This document shows positions 42,616-51,068 of a DNA stretch of 64,000 bases, piece by piece (position 1 is the stretch's first letter; each line of letters starts with the position of its first letter). The stretch comes from Mycolicibacterium sp. CBMA 247 (lineage in GTDB: Bacteria > Actinomycetota > Actinomycetes > Mycobacteriales > Mycobacteriaceae), in contig NZ_VTGX01000006.1 in the NCBI RefSeq assembly GCF_009729095.1, positions 164,753 to 228,752 on the forward strand, in the 5' to 3' direction. Position numbers and translations under genes: made by a program. The notes beneath the pieces were generated by a model. That model worked only from the letters and a program-made list of their open reading frames with translations. It did no database searches and had not been told where the DNA came from.

Positions 42616-44052
42616 GTGGCAGAAAAGACGTCCGACGACATCTTCAAGCTGATCAAGGACGAAAACGTCGAGTACGTCGACATTCGCTTCTGCGATCTGC
42701 CCGGCGTCGTCCAGCACTTCTCGATCCCGGCGACGGCGTTCGACGAGAGCGTCTTCGAGGATGGCCTCGCGTTCGACGGCTCGTCGGTCCGCGGCTTCCA
42801 GTCGATCCACGAATCCGACATGATGCTGCTGCCGGACCCCGACACCGCACGTATCGACCCGTTCCGCGCCGCCAAGACGCTGAACCTGAGCTTCTTCGTG
42901 CATGACCCGTTCACCCGTGAGGCCTACTCTCGCGACCCGCGCAACGTGGCCCGCAAGGCGGAGAACTACCTGGCCAGCACCGGTATCGCCGATACCTGTT
43001 ACTTCGGTGCCGAGGCCGAGTTCTACATCTTCGACTCGGTGAGCTTCGACTCCAAGATGAACGGCACCTTCTACGAGGTGGACTCCGAGTCCGCGTGGTG
43101 GAACACCGGCGAGCCCTTCGAGGCCGACGGCAGCGCCAACCTCGGTTACAAGGTTCGCCCCAAGGGTGGCTACTTCCCCGTCGCTCCGTATGACCACTAC
43201 GTGGACCTGCGCGACGAGATGTCGACCAACCTGATCAACGCGGGCTTCACGCTGGAGCGCGGCCACCACGAGGTGGGCACCGCCGGTCAGGCCGAGATCA
43301 ACTACAAGTTCAACACGCTGCTGCACGCGGCCGATGACGTGCTGCTGTTCAAGTACATCATCAAGAACACCGCCTGGCAGAACGGCAAGACCGTCACCTT
43401 CATGCCCAAGCCGCTGTTCGGTGACAACGGTTCGGGTATGCACGCCCACCAGTCGCTGTGGAAGGACGGCAAGCCGCTGTTCCACGACGAGTCCGGTTAC
43501 GCGGGCCTGTCCGACATCGCCCGCCACTACATCGGCGGCATCCTGCACCACGCCCCGTCGCTGCTGGCGTTCACCAACCCGACGGTGAACTCCTACAAGC
43601 GTCTGGTGCCGGGCTACGAGGCCCCGATCAACCTGGTGTACAGCCAGCGCAACCGCTCGGCCTGTGTCCGTATCCCGATCACCGGCAACAACCCGAAGGC
43701 CAAGCGCCTCGAGTTCCGCTGCCCGGACAGCTCGGGCAACCCGTACCTGGCGTTCGCGGCCATGCTGATGGCCGGCATCGACGGCATCAAGAAGAAGATC
43801 GAGCCGCTGGCCCCGGTCGACAAGGACCTCTACGAGCTGCCGCCGGACGAGGCCGCCAACATCCCGCAGGCGCCCACCTCGCTGGGCGCGGTGATCGACA
43901 AGCTCGAAGAGGATCACGAGTACCTCACCGAGGGTGGCGTGTTCACCGAGGACCTGATCGAGACCTGGATCTCCTATAAGCGGGAGAACGAGATCATGCC
44001 GATCCAGATCCGGCCTCACCCGTACGAGTTCTCGCTGTACTACGACTGCTGA
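42616..44052 (+). CDS. glnA1: Glutamine synthetase type I, GlnA1
   Basis: A 478-residue GS-I beta enzyme that makes glutamine from glutamate, ammonia and ATP; it forms a dodecamer. Family motifs include FDGSSVRGFQSI, the ATP site KPLFGDNGSGMHAHQSLW, NPTVNSYKRLVPGYEAP and NRSACVRIPI. The adenylylation tyrosine is exactly Tyr406 in KDLYELPPDE, so activity should be controlled by GlnE, encoded 2.6 kb downstream. The GTG at 42616 has AAAGGAG 8-9 nt upstream. The length equals that of M. tuberculosis GlnA1. Confidence 0.97.
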   Translation: MAEKTSDDIFKLIKDENVEYVDIRFCDLPGVVQHFSIPATAFDESVFEDGLAFDGSSVRGFQSIHESDMMLLPDPDTARIDPFRAAKTLNLSFFVHDPFTREAYSRDPRNVARKAENYLASTGIADTCYFGAEAEFYIFDSVSFDSKMNGTFYEVDSESAWWNTGEPFEADGSANLGYKVRPKGGYFPVAPYDHYVDLRDEMSTNLINAGFTLERGHHEVGTAGQAEINYKFNTLLHAADDVLLFKYIIKNTAWQNGKTVTFMPKPLFGDNGSGMHAHQSLWKDGKPLFHDESGYAGLSDIARHYIGGILHHAPSLLAFTNPTVNSYKRLVPGYEAPINLVYSQRNRSACVRIPITGNNPKAKRLEFRCPDSSGNPYLAFAAMLMAGIDGIKKKIEPLAPVDKDLYELPPDEAANIPQAPTSLGAVIDKLEEDHEYLTEGGVFTEDLIETWISYKRENEIMPIQIRPHPYEFSLYYDC

Positions 44053-44062
44053 GCCAATAGCG

Positions 44063-44120
44063 CGAGCAGACGCGAATGTCCCCCAAAACTCCGGTTTTGG
44101 GGGACATTTCCGTCTGCTCG
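44063..44120 (+). terminator. 27-bp inverted repeat after glnA1
   Basis: Arms at 44063-44089 and 44094-44120 pair at 25 of 27 positions around a TCCG loop. The outer end (GAGCAGACG) and the CCCCAAAAC before the loop match the asnB/adoK hairpin. It lies 11 bases after the glnA1 stop. Confidence 0.8.
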
Positions 44121-44130
44121 CCGTCGCCCG

Positions 44131-44136
44131 CACAAT
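44131..44136 (+). promoter_or_regulatory. Candidate -10 box CACAAT for dtd
   Basis: CACAAT is 6 nt before the dtd ATG, directly after the hairpin; there is no ribosome site. Confidence 0.4.
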
Positions 44137-44142
44137 GGACCG

Positions 44143-44574
44143 ATGCGTGTTCTGGTGCAACGGGTTTCCTCCGCACGGGTACTGGTCGACGGCGACGTTG
44201 TCGGTGAGATCAGTCCGGCGACACAGGGTCTGCTGGCGATGGTCGGGGTCACCCACGACGACGACCCAGCCAAGGCCCAACGGATGGCGGAGAAGCTCTG
44301 GCAGTTAAGGATTCTCGACGACGAGCGATCGGCGTCCGATGTCGACGCGCCCATCCTGGTGATCAGTCAGTTCACGCTGTACGCCAATACCGCCAAGGGC
44401 CGCAGGCCGTCCTGGAACGCCGCAGCGCCCGGAGGTGTCGCCGAACCGCTGGTCAACGAATTCGCAACAGCCCTGGCCCAATTGGGCGCCGTGGTGCAAA
44501 CGGGAGTTTTCGGCGCAGATATGCAGGTGCAACTGATCAATGACGGCCCGGTGACCGTGCTACTCGAGTTGTGA
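44143..44574 (+). CDS. dtd: D-aminoacyl-tRNA deacylase Dtd
   Basis: A 143-residue proofreading enzyme that frees D-amino acids (and glycine) from mischarged tRNA. The two family motifs are SQFTLYANTAKGRRPSW and the C-terminal NDGPVTVLLEL, whose Gly-Pro forms the chiral selector. The N-terminus MRVLVQRVSSARVLVDG is typical and the length is normal. As I recall, the M. tuberculosis dtd gene lies elsewhere (Rv1897c), so its place beside glnA1 is a local rearrangement relative to that genome. Confidence 0.94.
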   Translation: MRVLVQRVSSARVLVDGDVVGEISPATQGLLAMVGVTHDDDPAKAQRMAEKLWQLRILDDERSASDVDAPILVISQFTLYANTAKGRRPSWNAAAPGGVAEPLVNEFATALAQLGAVVQTGVFGADMQVQLINDGPVTVLLEL

Positions 44575-44593
44575 GATTCCTGGTTTGCACGCG

Positions 44594-44599
44594 TATCGT
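44594..44599 (+). promoter_or_regulatory. -10 box TATCGT for leaderless DoxX gene
   Basis: TATCGT then six bases leads to the ATG at 44606; no ribosome site. Confidence 0.5.
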
Positions 44600-44605
44600 C
44601 GCACC

Positions 44606-45013
44606 ATGACGACCAAACTGGACGCCCGGCTCAACACCTACTCCCCCGTTGTCCTCGGGGTGTTCCGCGTCGTGTTCGGTTTCCTGTTCGCCCTGCACGG
44701 AGCGTCCAAGCTGTTCGCCTGGCCCGTCGACATGGGCGGCACGGCACCGGTCGGCTCCTGGCCAATCTGGTACGCGGGCGTGCTCGAACTCGGGCTCGGC
44801 CTGCTGATCCTGGTGGGCCTGTTCACCCACATCGCAGCATTCATCGCGTGCGGTCAGATGGCATTCGCCTACTTAACTGAGCATCAGCCCCAGGGCCTGC
44901 TCCCACTGGAGAACGGCGGGGAGCTGGCGGTGCTGTACTGCTTCGGCTTCCTGCTGCTGGCCGCGCTCGGCGGTGGCGCATTCGCCCTCGACGCGGTGCG
45001 CCGTAAGCGCTAG
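44606..45013 (+). CDS. DoxX-family membrane protein
   Basis: A 135-residue four-helix protein of the DoxX type: VVLGVFRVVFGFLFALHGASKLF, WYAGVLELGLGLLILVGLFTHIAAFIACGQMAFAYL and LAVLYCFGFLLLAALGGGAFALDAV, ending in a basic tail. DoxX proteins are tied to thiol-redox or quinone-linked functions in some actinobacteria, but the role of this one is not known. The ATG at 44606 is favoured over the frame opening at 44585 by its -10 box. Its stop overlaps that of the convergent oxidoreductase gene. Confidence 0.88.
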   Translation: MTTKLDARLNTYSPVVLGVFRVVFGFLFALHGASKLFAWPVDMGGTAPVGSWPIWYAGVLELGLGLLILVGLFTHIAAFIACGQMAFAYLTEHQPQGLLPLENGGELAVLYCFGFLLLAALGGGAFALDAVRRKR

Positions 45014-45867
45014 TCCAGCGCGAGATCCTTACGGAACCGCTTCATCCCGTCGATCTTCTCGGCCAGGCTCGCCGAGGGCCCGGCGTAGAACATCCACGGC
45101 ATGGTGATGATGCCCTGGATACCGCCGGCTTCCGCGCGCGCGTAGTGCTCGGGGGTGAAGGCGTCGGTGAGAGGCGTGATGACGGTGAAATCATCCATCG
45201 TCAAACCCTTTTCGGCCCGCAGGTCGCGTAACCGGTCGACCCGCTGCAAGGCGGCCTCGGTGGAGATCAGATCGCCGATCCAGCCGTCGTGCCGCGCCGC
45301 GCGGCGCAGCGCGATGTCGGACAGACCGCCTACGTAGATCGGGATCGGCGGCGGAGTGGGCTCCATCTCGAGGCGCGGTGTGGAATAGAACTCGCCGTCA
45401 AACTCGGTCCACCCGGGCGCCCACAGCTTCTTCATCAACCCGAGCATCTCGTCGGTGCGCTTGCCGCGTCGCGCGAACTGCTGGCCCAGCAGCTCGAACT
45501 CCTCCTCGCACCAGCCGACGCCGATGCCGAGTTCCAGCCGTCCGCCGGCCAGATAGGCCGCGGTGCCAATAGCTTTCGCAGCCGAGTACGGGTCGCGCAT
45601 CGCGGGCAGGTAGACCGTGGTGACGAACTTCAGCCGAGTGGTGACCAGCGCCAGTGCCCCGATCATCACCCACGGGTCCGGCCAGTCGGTGAACGCCTCC
45701 CAGCGCCGCTTGCCGTCCTTGGTGTACGGATACGGCGTCCGCAGCGTCTCCAGGTTCACCACGTGATCCGGGATGCCCATCCCGTCGTAGCCGAGATCAT
45801 CTGCGGCCCTGGCCACTTCGATGACCTCCCGAGTGTCCAGGAAGGCCATGCTCACGTAGACCTTCAT
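45010..45867 (-). CDS. LLM-class (F420-dependent type) oxidoreductase
   Basis: A 285-residue luciferase-like monooxygenase-fold protein. The barrel start MKVYVSMAFLDTREVIEVARAADDLGYDGMGIPDHV, the GGRLELGIGVGWCEEEFELLG motif that contacts flavin or F420, and IPIYVGGLSDIALRRAARHDGWIGD are typical. In mycobacteria most such proteins use F420H2, but cofactor and substrate are unknown here. The ATG overlaps the stop of the upstream hotdog thioesterase gene as ATGA, so the two are translated together and may share a pathway. Confidence 0.88.
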   Translation of the reverse strand: MKVYVSMAFLDTREVIEVARAADDLGYDGMGIPDHVVNLETLRTPYPYTKDGKRRWEAFTDWPDPWVMIGALALVTTRLKFVTTVYLPAMRDPYSAAKAIGTAAYLAGGRLELGIGVGWCEEEFELLGQQFARRGKRTDEMLGLMKKLWAPGWTEFDGEFYSTPRLEMEPTPPPIPIYVGGLSDIALRRAARHDGWIGDLISTEAALQRVDRLRDLRAEKGLTMDDFTVITPLTDAFTPEHYARAEAGGIQGIITMPWMFYAGPSASLAEKIDGMKRFRKDLALD

Positions 45868-46493
45868 CCGGCATCCCGCGCCCAGGCCGGCGTGATGAAG
45901 ACGCCCTCAGCCTCGACGGTGATCCCGTCGGCGTCGCTGATATGGCCCCGCGCAAAGGTTTTGACGCCTTCGGTCCGGTCGATGTAGGCCTCGGCGCGCA
46001 ACGGCCCCAAGGGCGTGCCACGGCGATACCGGCACGTGATGGTTCCGGTGTAACGCGGCTCGTGCAATCCGTCGCTGGCCACCTCCCCGAGAACGTGGTC
46101 GAGCACCAACGCGCAGATGCCGCCGTGCACCCAGCCCAGCGGCCCCTCGTAGGCGGCCCCCAGCACGAATTCACTCCAGCAGCTGCCATCCGCGGAATGC
46201 TCGATCACCAGCGGCGGGGCCAGTGCGTTGCGCAACCCGACGACCGGATTCGCCCACACCACCGGGCGTTGCGTCTCGGCATGCAGCATCGCATGAGGCT
46301 CGTCACGCTGTTCGCGACGCAGCGTCGCAGTGACCGCCTCGACGGCCGCGGTCGCCTCGGCGATGGTCCGCGAGTCCACCTCCGTGCGCACACCAGCGTC
46401 CACGAGTTCGCGCATCGCCCGGGCGAACGGTTCATAGAGCGCTTCGAGCCGATCGTGCTCGGCCGCGGTGATGACGTCGAACGAATAGTTCAT
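45864..46493 (-). CDS. PaaI-type hotdog-fold thioesterase
   Basis: A 209-residue protein with a helical N-terminal extension (about 75 residues, EHDRLEALYEPFARAMRELVDAG) and a C-terminal hotdog domain with GWVHGGICALVLDHVLGEVASD, the helix typical of acyl-CoA thioesterases, then TGTITCRYRRGTPLGPLRAEAYI. It probably hydrolyses or binds acyl-CoA. The ATG at 46491-46493 has GGGAGT 7 nt upstream; the frame runs to 46535 without support. Coupled to the LLM oxidoreductase. A TATAAC hexamer at 46512-46517 on the minus strand may be its -10 box. Confidence 0.85.
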   Translation of the reverse strand: MNYSFDVITAAEHDRLEALYEPFARAMRELVDAGVRTEVDSRTIAEATAAVEAVTATLRREQRDEPHAMLHAETQRPVVWANPVVGLRNALAPPLVIEHSADGSCWSEFVLGAAYEGPLGWVHGGICALVLDHVLGEVASDGLHEPRYTGTITCRYRRGTPLGPLRAEAYIDRTEGVKTFARGHISDADGITVEAEGVFITPAWARDAG

Positions 46494-46578
46494 CCGGACT
46501 CCCAGTGAATTGTTATACGCCCTTATTAACATCACCCACTGCGATGTCCTGCACGCGGGGGGCGCAAATCGGCGCCCC

Positions 46579-46644
46579 CGGCGGCTCAGCCGCTCCAGCT
46601 ACCCCGGCGGCTCAGCCGCTCCAGCTACCCCGGCGGCTCAGCCG
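46579..46644. repeat. Tandem 26-bp repeat at the glnE 3' end
   Basis: Two full units (46579-46604 and 46605-46630) and a partial third (46631-46644) begin CGGCGGCTCAGCCG. The partial unit contains the glnE stop codon. Each unit carries a near-palindromic GGCGGCTCAGCCG that could fold as a hairpin. Confidence 0.9.
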
Positions 46645-49634
46645 CCGAAAACCTTCCGGATGACGCCCTTCGCCCGCCGAGTCACCCTCAGATAGTTGTC
46701 CAGGAACTCCCCGCCGTCGTCGCTGCCCCAACCGGCCGCCAGGGCGACCGCATTGAGCTGCCGGCCCGGCCCGGGCAACTGATCGGTGGGCTTGCCGCGC
46801 ACCAGCACCAGGGCATTGCGGGCCCGAGTCGCCGTCAGCCAGGCCTCCCGCAGCAACTCGACATCGCTCTCGGCGACCAGTTCGGCCGCACCGATCGCGG
46901 CCAGTGTTTCCAACGTCGAAGTGTTGTGCAGCGCAGGCAGTTCGTGCGCATGACGCAACTGCAACAACTGCACCGTCCACTCGATGTCGACCAGCCCACC
47001 ACGCCCCAGCTTGGTGTGGGTGTTGGGGTCGGCACCGCGCGGCAGACGTTCGGCGTCCACGCGCGCCTTGATCCGGCGGATCTCCTGTACGGCCTCGGCC
47101 GACACCCCGCCCGACGGGTAGCGGGTCTTGTCGGCCATGAGCAGGAAGCGGTCGCCGAGTTCCAGATCGCCGGCGACCCGGTGCGCCCGCAACAGTGCCT
47201 GGATCTCCCACGGCTGGGCCCACTGTTCGTAATAGGCCGCGTACGAGGCCAGCGTGCGCACCAGCGGCCCGTTACGCCCCTCGGGACGCAGTCCGGCGTC
47301 GACCTCCAGTGGCGGGTCCGCGCTCGGCGTCCCCAACAGGGCCCTGACCTGTTCGGCGATGCTCACCGACCAGCGCACGGCGGCGGATTCGTCGACACCC
47401 GTGTTCGGTTCGCACACGAACATCACGTCGGCGTCGGAGCCGTATCCGAGCTCGCCGCCACCGAGCCGGCCCATGCCGATGACGGCGATGCGCGCGGGCG
47501 CACCGGATTCGGGTGTGTTGGCCCGGATCACGGCATCCAGCGCGGCCTGCAGCACCGCGACCCAGACCGAGGTCAGTGCCTTGCACACGTCGGTCACGTT
47601 GAGCAGGCCCAGCACGTCGGCCGAGGCGATGCGGGCCAGTTCCCGACGGCGCAGCGTGCGTGCGGCCGCGATGCCGCGCACCGGGTCCGGGTGCCGGGCG
47701 GCCGAGGCCACCAGCGCGCGGGCCACACTGTCGGGATCGCCGTCGAGCAGTTTCGGCCCGTTGGGGCCGTCGGCGTACAGCTGGATCACCTCAGGGGCGC
47801 GCATCAGCAGTTCGGGGATGTAGGCCGAAGTGCCCAGCACCCGCATCAGCCGCTTGGCCACCGCCCCCTCGTCACGCAGGGTCGACAGATACCAGCGCTG
47901 CTCGGCCAGTTCCTCGCTGATCCGACGGTAGGCCAGCAGACCGGTGTCCGGGTCGGGGGTGTCTGACAACCAGTCCAGCAGGGTCGGCAGCAGCACCTGC
48001 TGTACCCGGCCTCGGCGCCCGCTCTGGCCCGTGAGGACAGCCAGGTGGGTCAGTGCGCTCTGCGGTCCCTCGTAACCCAGTGCGGCAAGCTGACGTTCGG
48101 CTGCCTCGGTGCTCATCCCGGCGTCGATACCCACCGCGGGCTGGCCCACCGATTCCAGCAACGGCTGGTAGAAGAGCTTGGCGTGCAGCCTCGACACCCG
48201 CATGCTCTGCCGCTTGAGTTCCTCGCGCAGCACGCCCTGGGCGTCATAGCGACCGTCCGGGCGGACGTGCGCGGCGCGGGCCAGCCAACGGTATGCCTCG
48301 TCGTCGTTGTCGTCGGGCAGCATGTGGGTGCGCTTGAGTCGCTGCAGCTGCAGCCGGTGTTCGAGCAACCGCAGGAATTCGTAGGAGGCGGTCATGTTGG
48401 CGGTGTCGTCGCGCCCGACGTAGCCGCCCTCACCGAGCGCGGCCAGCGCATCCACCGTGGACGCCACATGCAGCGAGTCGTCGTTGCGTCCGTGCACCAA
48501 TTGCAGTAGCTGGACGGCGAATTCGACGTCGCGCAGCCCGCCGGTGCCCAGCTTGAGCTCGCGGGCCCGCACCCCCGCGGGGACGAGTTCCTCGACGCGA
48601 CGGCGCATGGCCTGTACCTCGGGAACGAAATCCTCGCGTTCGCACGCGGTCCACACCATGGGCATCAGCGCGTCGATGTAGGCCTGGCCCAGCTCGGGGT
48701 CGCCCGCGGCCGGACGGGCTTTGAGCAGCGCCTGGAATTCCCAGGTCTTGGCCCAGCGCTGGTAGTAGGCGATGTGGGATTCCAGCGTCCGGACCAGTTG
48801 TCCGCGTTTACCTTCCGGACGCAACGCGGCATCAACCTCGAAGAAGGCATCGGCGGCGAACCGCATCATCTCGCCCGCCACCCGACTGGCCGTGGCCAGG
48901 TTGCCATCACCGGAACCCTCGGCAATGGGCTCCCCGACGAATATGACGTCGACGTCGCTGACGTAATTCAGCTCGCGCGCACCACATTTGCCCATGGCGA
49001 TGACGGCCAGCCGGGGCTCGATCCCGTCCTCGCACACCACCCGGGTGGCCACCGTCAGCGCCGCACCCAGCGCGGCGTCGGCCAGGTCGGACAGGTGTGC
49101 GGCGACCTCGACGAAGGGCAGCACCGGCTCGTTCTCGACGGTCGAGGCCACGTCGAGCGCAGCCAGCGCCAACAGCCGATCGCGGTAGAGATCCCGCAGC
49201 GCGGGCACGGCACTGCTTGCGCCCCTGTCGATCTCGACGCCACGTGCCGCTGCGGTGAAGGCAGCGCGCAATTTGTCGGCAGTCGGGAGCTCCAGGTCGC
49301 CGCCCAACAACCGCCACGATTCGGGGTGGGCGACCAGGTGGTCACCAAGCGCCAGTGAGGATCCCAGAACGCCGAACAACCGGCCCCGCAGTGTGCGGTC
49401 CGCCAGCAGCTGACGGTTGAGCTCGTCCGCGCCGGCCCCGAGCGCATCGGCCAGCCGCACCATGGCGACCAGCGCGATGTCGGCGTCGGGTGCACGCGAC
49501 AGCGACCACAGCAGCTCGACGTGCCCCTCGGTGTTCCAGCCCAGCCGGTCCAGTTCGGCGGATGCCCGCGGATGCACCAGCCCGAGCCGACCGACGCTGG
49601 GCAGTTTCGGGCGATCGGTCGCAGGCTTGGGCAC
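46638..49634 (-). CDS. glnE: Glutamine synthetase adenylyltransferase/deadenylase GlnE
   Basis: A 998-residue bifunctional enzyme that adds AMP to, and removes it from, glutamine synthetase. Both nucleotidyltransferase domains are visible: the N-terminal deadenylase (GKCGARELNYVSDVDVIFV) and the C-terminal adenylylase (GMGRLGGGELGYGSDADVMFV), each followed by a helical GlnD-like domain (LGTGGLRDVEFAVQLLQL and LGRGGLVDIEWTVQLLQL). The GTG at 49634 is chosen because TACCGT ends 7 nt before it; the GTG at 49640 aligns with the annotated M. tuberculosis start and is the alternative. It lies between glnA2 and the thioesterase gene on one strand. Confidence 0.95.
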   Translation of the reverse strand: MPKPATDRPKLPSVGRLGLVHPRASAELDRLGWNTEGHVELLWSLSRAPDADIALVAMVRLADALGAGADELNRQLLADRTLRGRLFGVLGSSLALGDHLVAHPESWRLLGGDLELPTADKLRAAFTAAARGVEIDRGASSAVPALRDLYRDRLLALAALDVASTVENEPVLPFVEVAAHLSDLADAALGAALTVATRVVCEDGIEPRLAVIAMGKCGARELNYVSDVDVIFVGEPIAEGSGDGNLATASRVAGEMMRFAADAFFEVDAALRPEGKRGQLVRTLESHIAYYQRWAKTWEFQALLKARPAAGDPELGQAYIDALMPMVWTACEREDFVPEVQAMRRRVEELVPAGVRARELKLGTGGLRDVEFAVQLLQLVHGRNDDSLHVASTVDALAALGEGGYVGRDDTANMTASYEFLRLLEHRLQLQRLKRTHMLPDDNDDEAYRWLARAAHVRPDGRYDAQGVLREELKRQSMRVSRLHAKLFYQPLLESVGQPAVGIDAGMSTEAAERQLAALGYEGPQSALTHLAVLTGQSGRRGRVQQVLLPTLLDWLSDTPDPDTGLLAYRRISEELAEQRWYLSTLRDEGAVAKRLMRVLGTSAYIPELLMRAPEVIQLYADGPNGPKLLDGDPDSVARALVASAARHPDPVRGIAAARTLRRRELARIASADVLGLLNVTDVCKALTSVWVAVLQAALDAVIRANTPESGAPARIAVIGMGRLGGGELGYGSDADVMFVCEPNTGVDESAAVRWSVSIAEQVRALLGTPSADPPLEVDAGLRPEGRNGPLVRTLASYAAYYEQWAQPWEIQALLRAHRVAGDLELGDRFLLMADKTRYPSGGVSAEAVQEIRRIKARVDAERLPRGADPNTHTKLGRGGLVDIEWTVQLLQLRHAHELPALHNTSTLETLAAIGAAELVAESDVELLREAWLTATRARNALVLVRGKPTDQLPGPGRQLNAVALAAGWGSDDGGEFLDNYLRVTRRAKGVIRKVFGG

Positions 49635-49641
49635 GTTCACG

Positions 49642-49647
49642 ACGGTA
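49642..49647 (-). promoter_or_regulatory. -10 box TACCGT for glnE
   Basis: On the minus strand TACCGT is one base from the first GTG (49640) and seven from the second (49634), so the second fits leaderless spacing. Confidence 0.5.
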
Positions 49648-49676
49648 GCGCACGCCTACGGCGCGCCGCTGCCTAC

Positions 49677-51017
49677 TCAGAGCGACAGATAGTTCTTCAG
49701 CTCGTAGGGCGTGACATGGCTGCGATAGTTCTCCCACTCGGCGCGCTTGTTGCGCAGGAAGTAGTCGAATACGTGCTCCCCCAACGCTTCCGCGACAAGC
49801 TCGGAGTTCTCCATCGACTCCAGCGCGTTGCCGAGGCTGGACGGCAGCTCGCGGTAGCCCATGGCGCGTCGTTCCTCGGGCGTCAGGCTCCAGACGTTGT
49901 CCTCGGCCTGCGGGCCCAGCACGTAGCCCTTCTCGACGCCGCGCAGACCGGCCGCCAGCAACACCGCGAAGGTCAGGTAGGGGTTGCATGCCGAGTCGGG
50001 GCTGCGGACCTCGACGCGCCGCGACGATGCCTTGCGCGGGGTGTACATCGGAACGCGCACCAGCGCCGAGCGGTTGGCCGCGCCCCACGAGGCCGCGGTG
50101 GGTGCCTCGCCGCCGTGCACCAGACGCTTGTAGGAGTTCACCCACTGGTTGGTGACCGCGCTGATCTCGCTGGCGTGTTCCAGGATGCCGGCGATGAAGG
50201 ACTTGGCCACATCGGAGAGCTGCAGCGGGTCGTCGGGGCTGTGGAAGGCGTTGGTGTCGCCTTCGAACAGGCTCATGTGCGTGTGCATGGCCGAGCCGGG
50301 ATGCTCGGCGAACGGCTTGGGCATGAACGAGGCGCGCACCCCGTCGGCCAGGGCGACCTCCTTGACCAGGTACCGGAAGGTCATGACGTTGTCTGCCATC
50401 GACAGTGCGTCGGCGTAGCGGAGGTCGATCTCCTGCTGGCCGGGTGCGCCCTCGTGGTGGCTGAACTCGACCGAGATGCCCATCTGCTCGAGCGCGTCGA
50501 TGGCGTGCCGGCGGAAGTTGGGCGCAGCGTCGTGCACGGCCTGGTCGAAGTAGCCGCTGTTGTCTGCCGGCACCGGCACCGATCCGTCGTCCGGGCCGGG
50601 CTTCAGCAGGAAGAACTCGATCTCCGGGTGCACGTAGCAGGTGAAGCCCAGATCGCTGGCCTTGGCCAGCTGGCGGCGCAGCACGTGCCGCGAGTCGGCC
50701 CACGACGGTGAGCCGTCGGGCATGGTGATGTCGCAGAACATCCGCGCCGAGTAGTTCTTGCCGGCACTGGTGGTCCAGGGCAACACCTGGAACGTGGACG
50801 GGTCGGGCCGGGCCACGGTGTCGGATTCCGAGACGCGGGCGAAGCCCTCGATCGATGAGCCGTCGAAACCGATGCCCTCCTCGAAGGCTCCTTCGAGTTC
50901 GGCGGGCGCGATCGCTACCGACTTGAGGTAGCCGAGCACGTCGGTGAACCACAACCGAACGAACCGGATATCGCGTTCCTCCAGGGTGCGCAGCACGAAT
51001 TCCTTCTGGCGGTCCAT
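49677..51017 (-). CDS. glnA2: Glutamine synthetase type I alpha, GlnA2
   Basis: A 446-residue glutamine synthetase of the GS-I alpha class. FDGSSIEGFARVSESD, HPEIEFFLLKPG, EFSHHEGAPGQQEIDLRYADAL, MPKPFAEHPGSAMHTHMSLF and NRSALVRVPMYTP are conserved. The residue region equivalent to the GlnA1 adenylylation loop reads VWSLTPEERRAMGYRELP and lacks the DLYELPP tyrosine, so GlnE control is not expected in the same form. TACGCT lies 6 nt before the ATG. In M. tuberculosis GlnA2 is non-essential and its physiological role is less clear than that of GlnA1. Confidence 0.95.
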   Translation of the reverse strand: MDRQKEFVLRTLEERDIRFVRLWFTDVLGYLKSVAIAPAELEGAFEEGIGFDGSSIEGFARVSESDTVARPDPSTFQVLPWTTSAGKNYSARMFCDITMPDGSPSWADSRHVLRRQLAKASDLGFTCYVHPEIEFFLLKPGPDDGSVPVPADNSGYFDQAVHDAAPNFRRHAIDALEQMGISVEFSHHEGAPGQQEIDLRYADALSMADNVMTFRYLVKEVALADGVRASFMPKPFAEHPGSAMHTHMSLFEGDTNAFHSPDDPLQLSDVAKSFIAGILEHASEISAVTNQWVNSYKRLVHGGEAPTAASWGAANRSALVRVPMYTPRKASSRRVEVRSPDSACNPYLTFAVLLAAGLRGVEKGYVLGPQAEDNVWSLTPEERRAMGYRELPSSLGNALESMENSELVAEALGEHVFDYFLRNKRAEWENYRSHVTPYELKNYLSL

Positions 51018-51023
51018 GCCCGC

Positions 51024-51029
51024 AGCGTA
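51024..51029 (-). promoter_or_regulatory. -10 box TACGCT for leaderless glnA2
   Basis: On the minus strand TACGCT is followed by GCGGGC and the glnA2 ATG; no ribosome site. Confidence 0.5.
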
Positions 51030-51068
51030 GGCATCGGCTGTTAAATCTGTGTTACAGCCCTGGAAGAC

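Noticed and set aside
42613..44280. 555-codon open frame antisense to glnA1
   Set aside because: Same reason; Val/Arg/Asp-rich shadow of the glutamine synthetase gene.
46579..46644. Short repeats as a possible CRISPR array
   Set aside because: Units are directly adjacent with no spacers and no cas genes nearby.
49342..50952. 536-codon open frame inside glnA2/glnE on the minus strand, alternate frame
   Set aside because: Arg-rich translation without motifs; it spans two well-supported genes in another frame.
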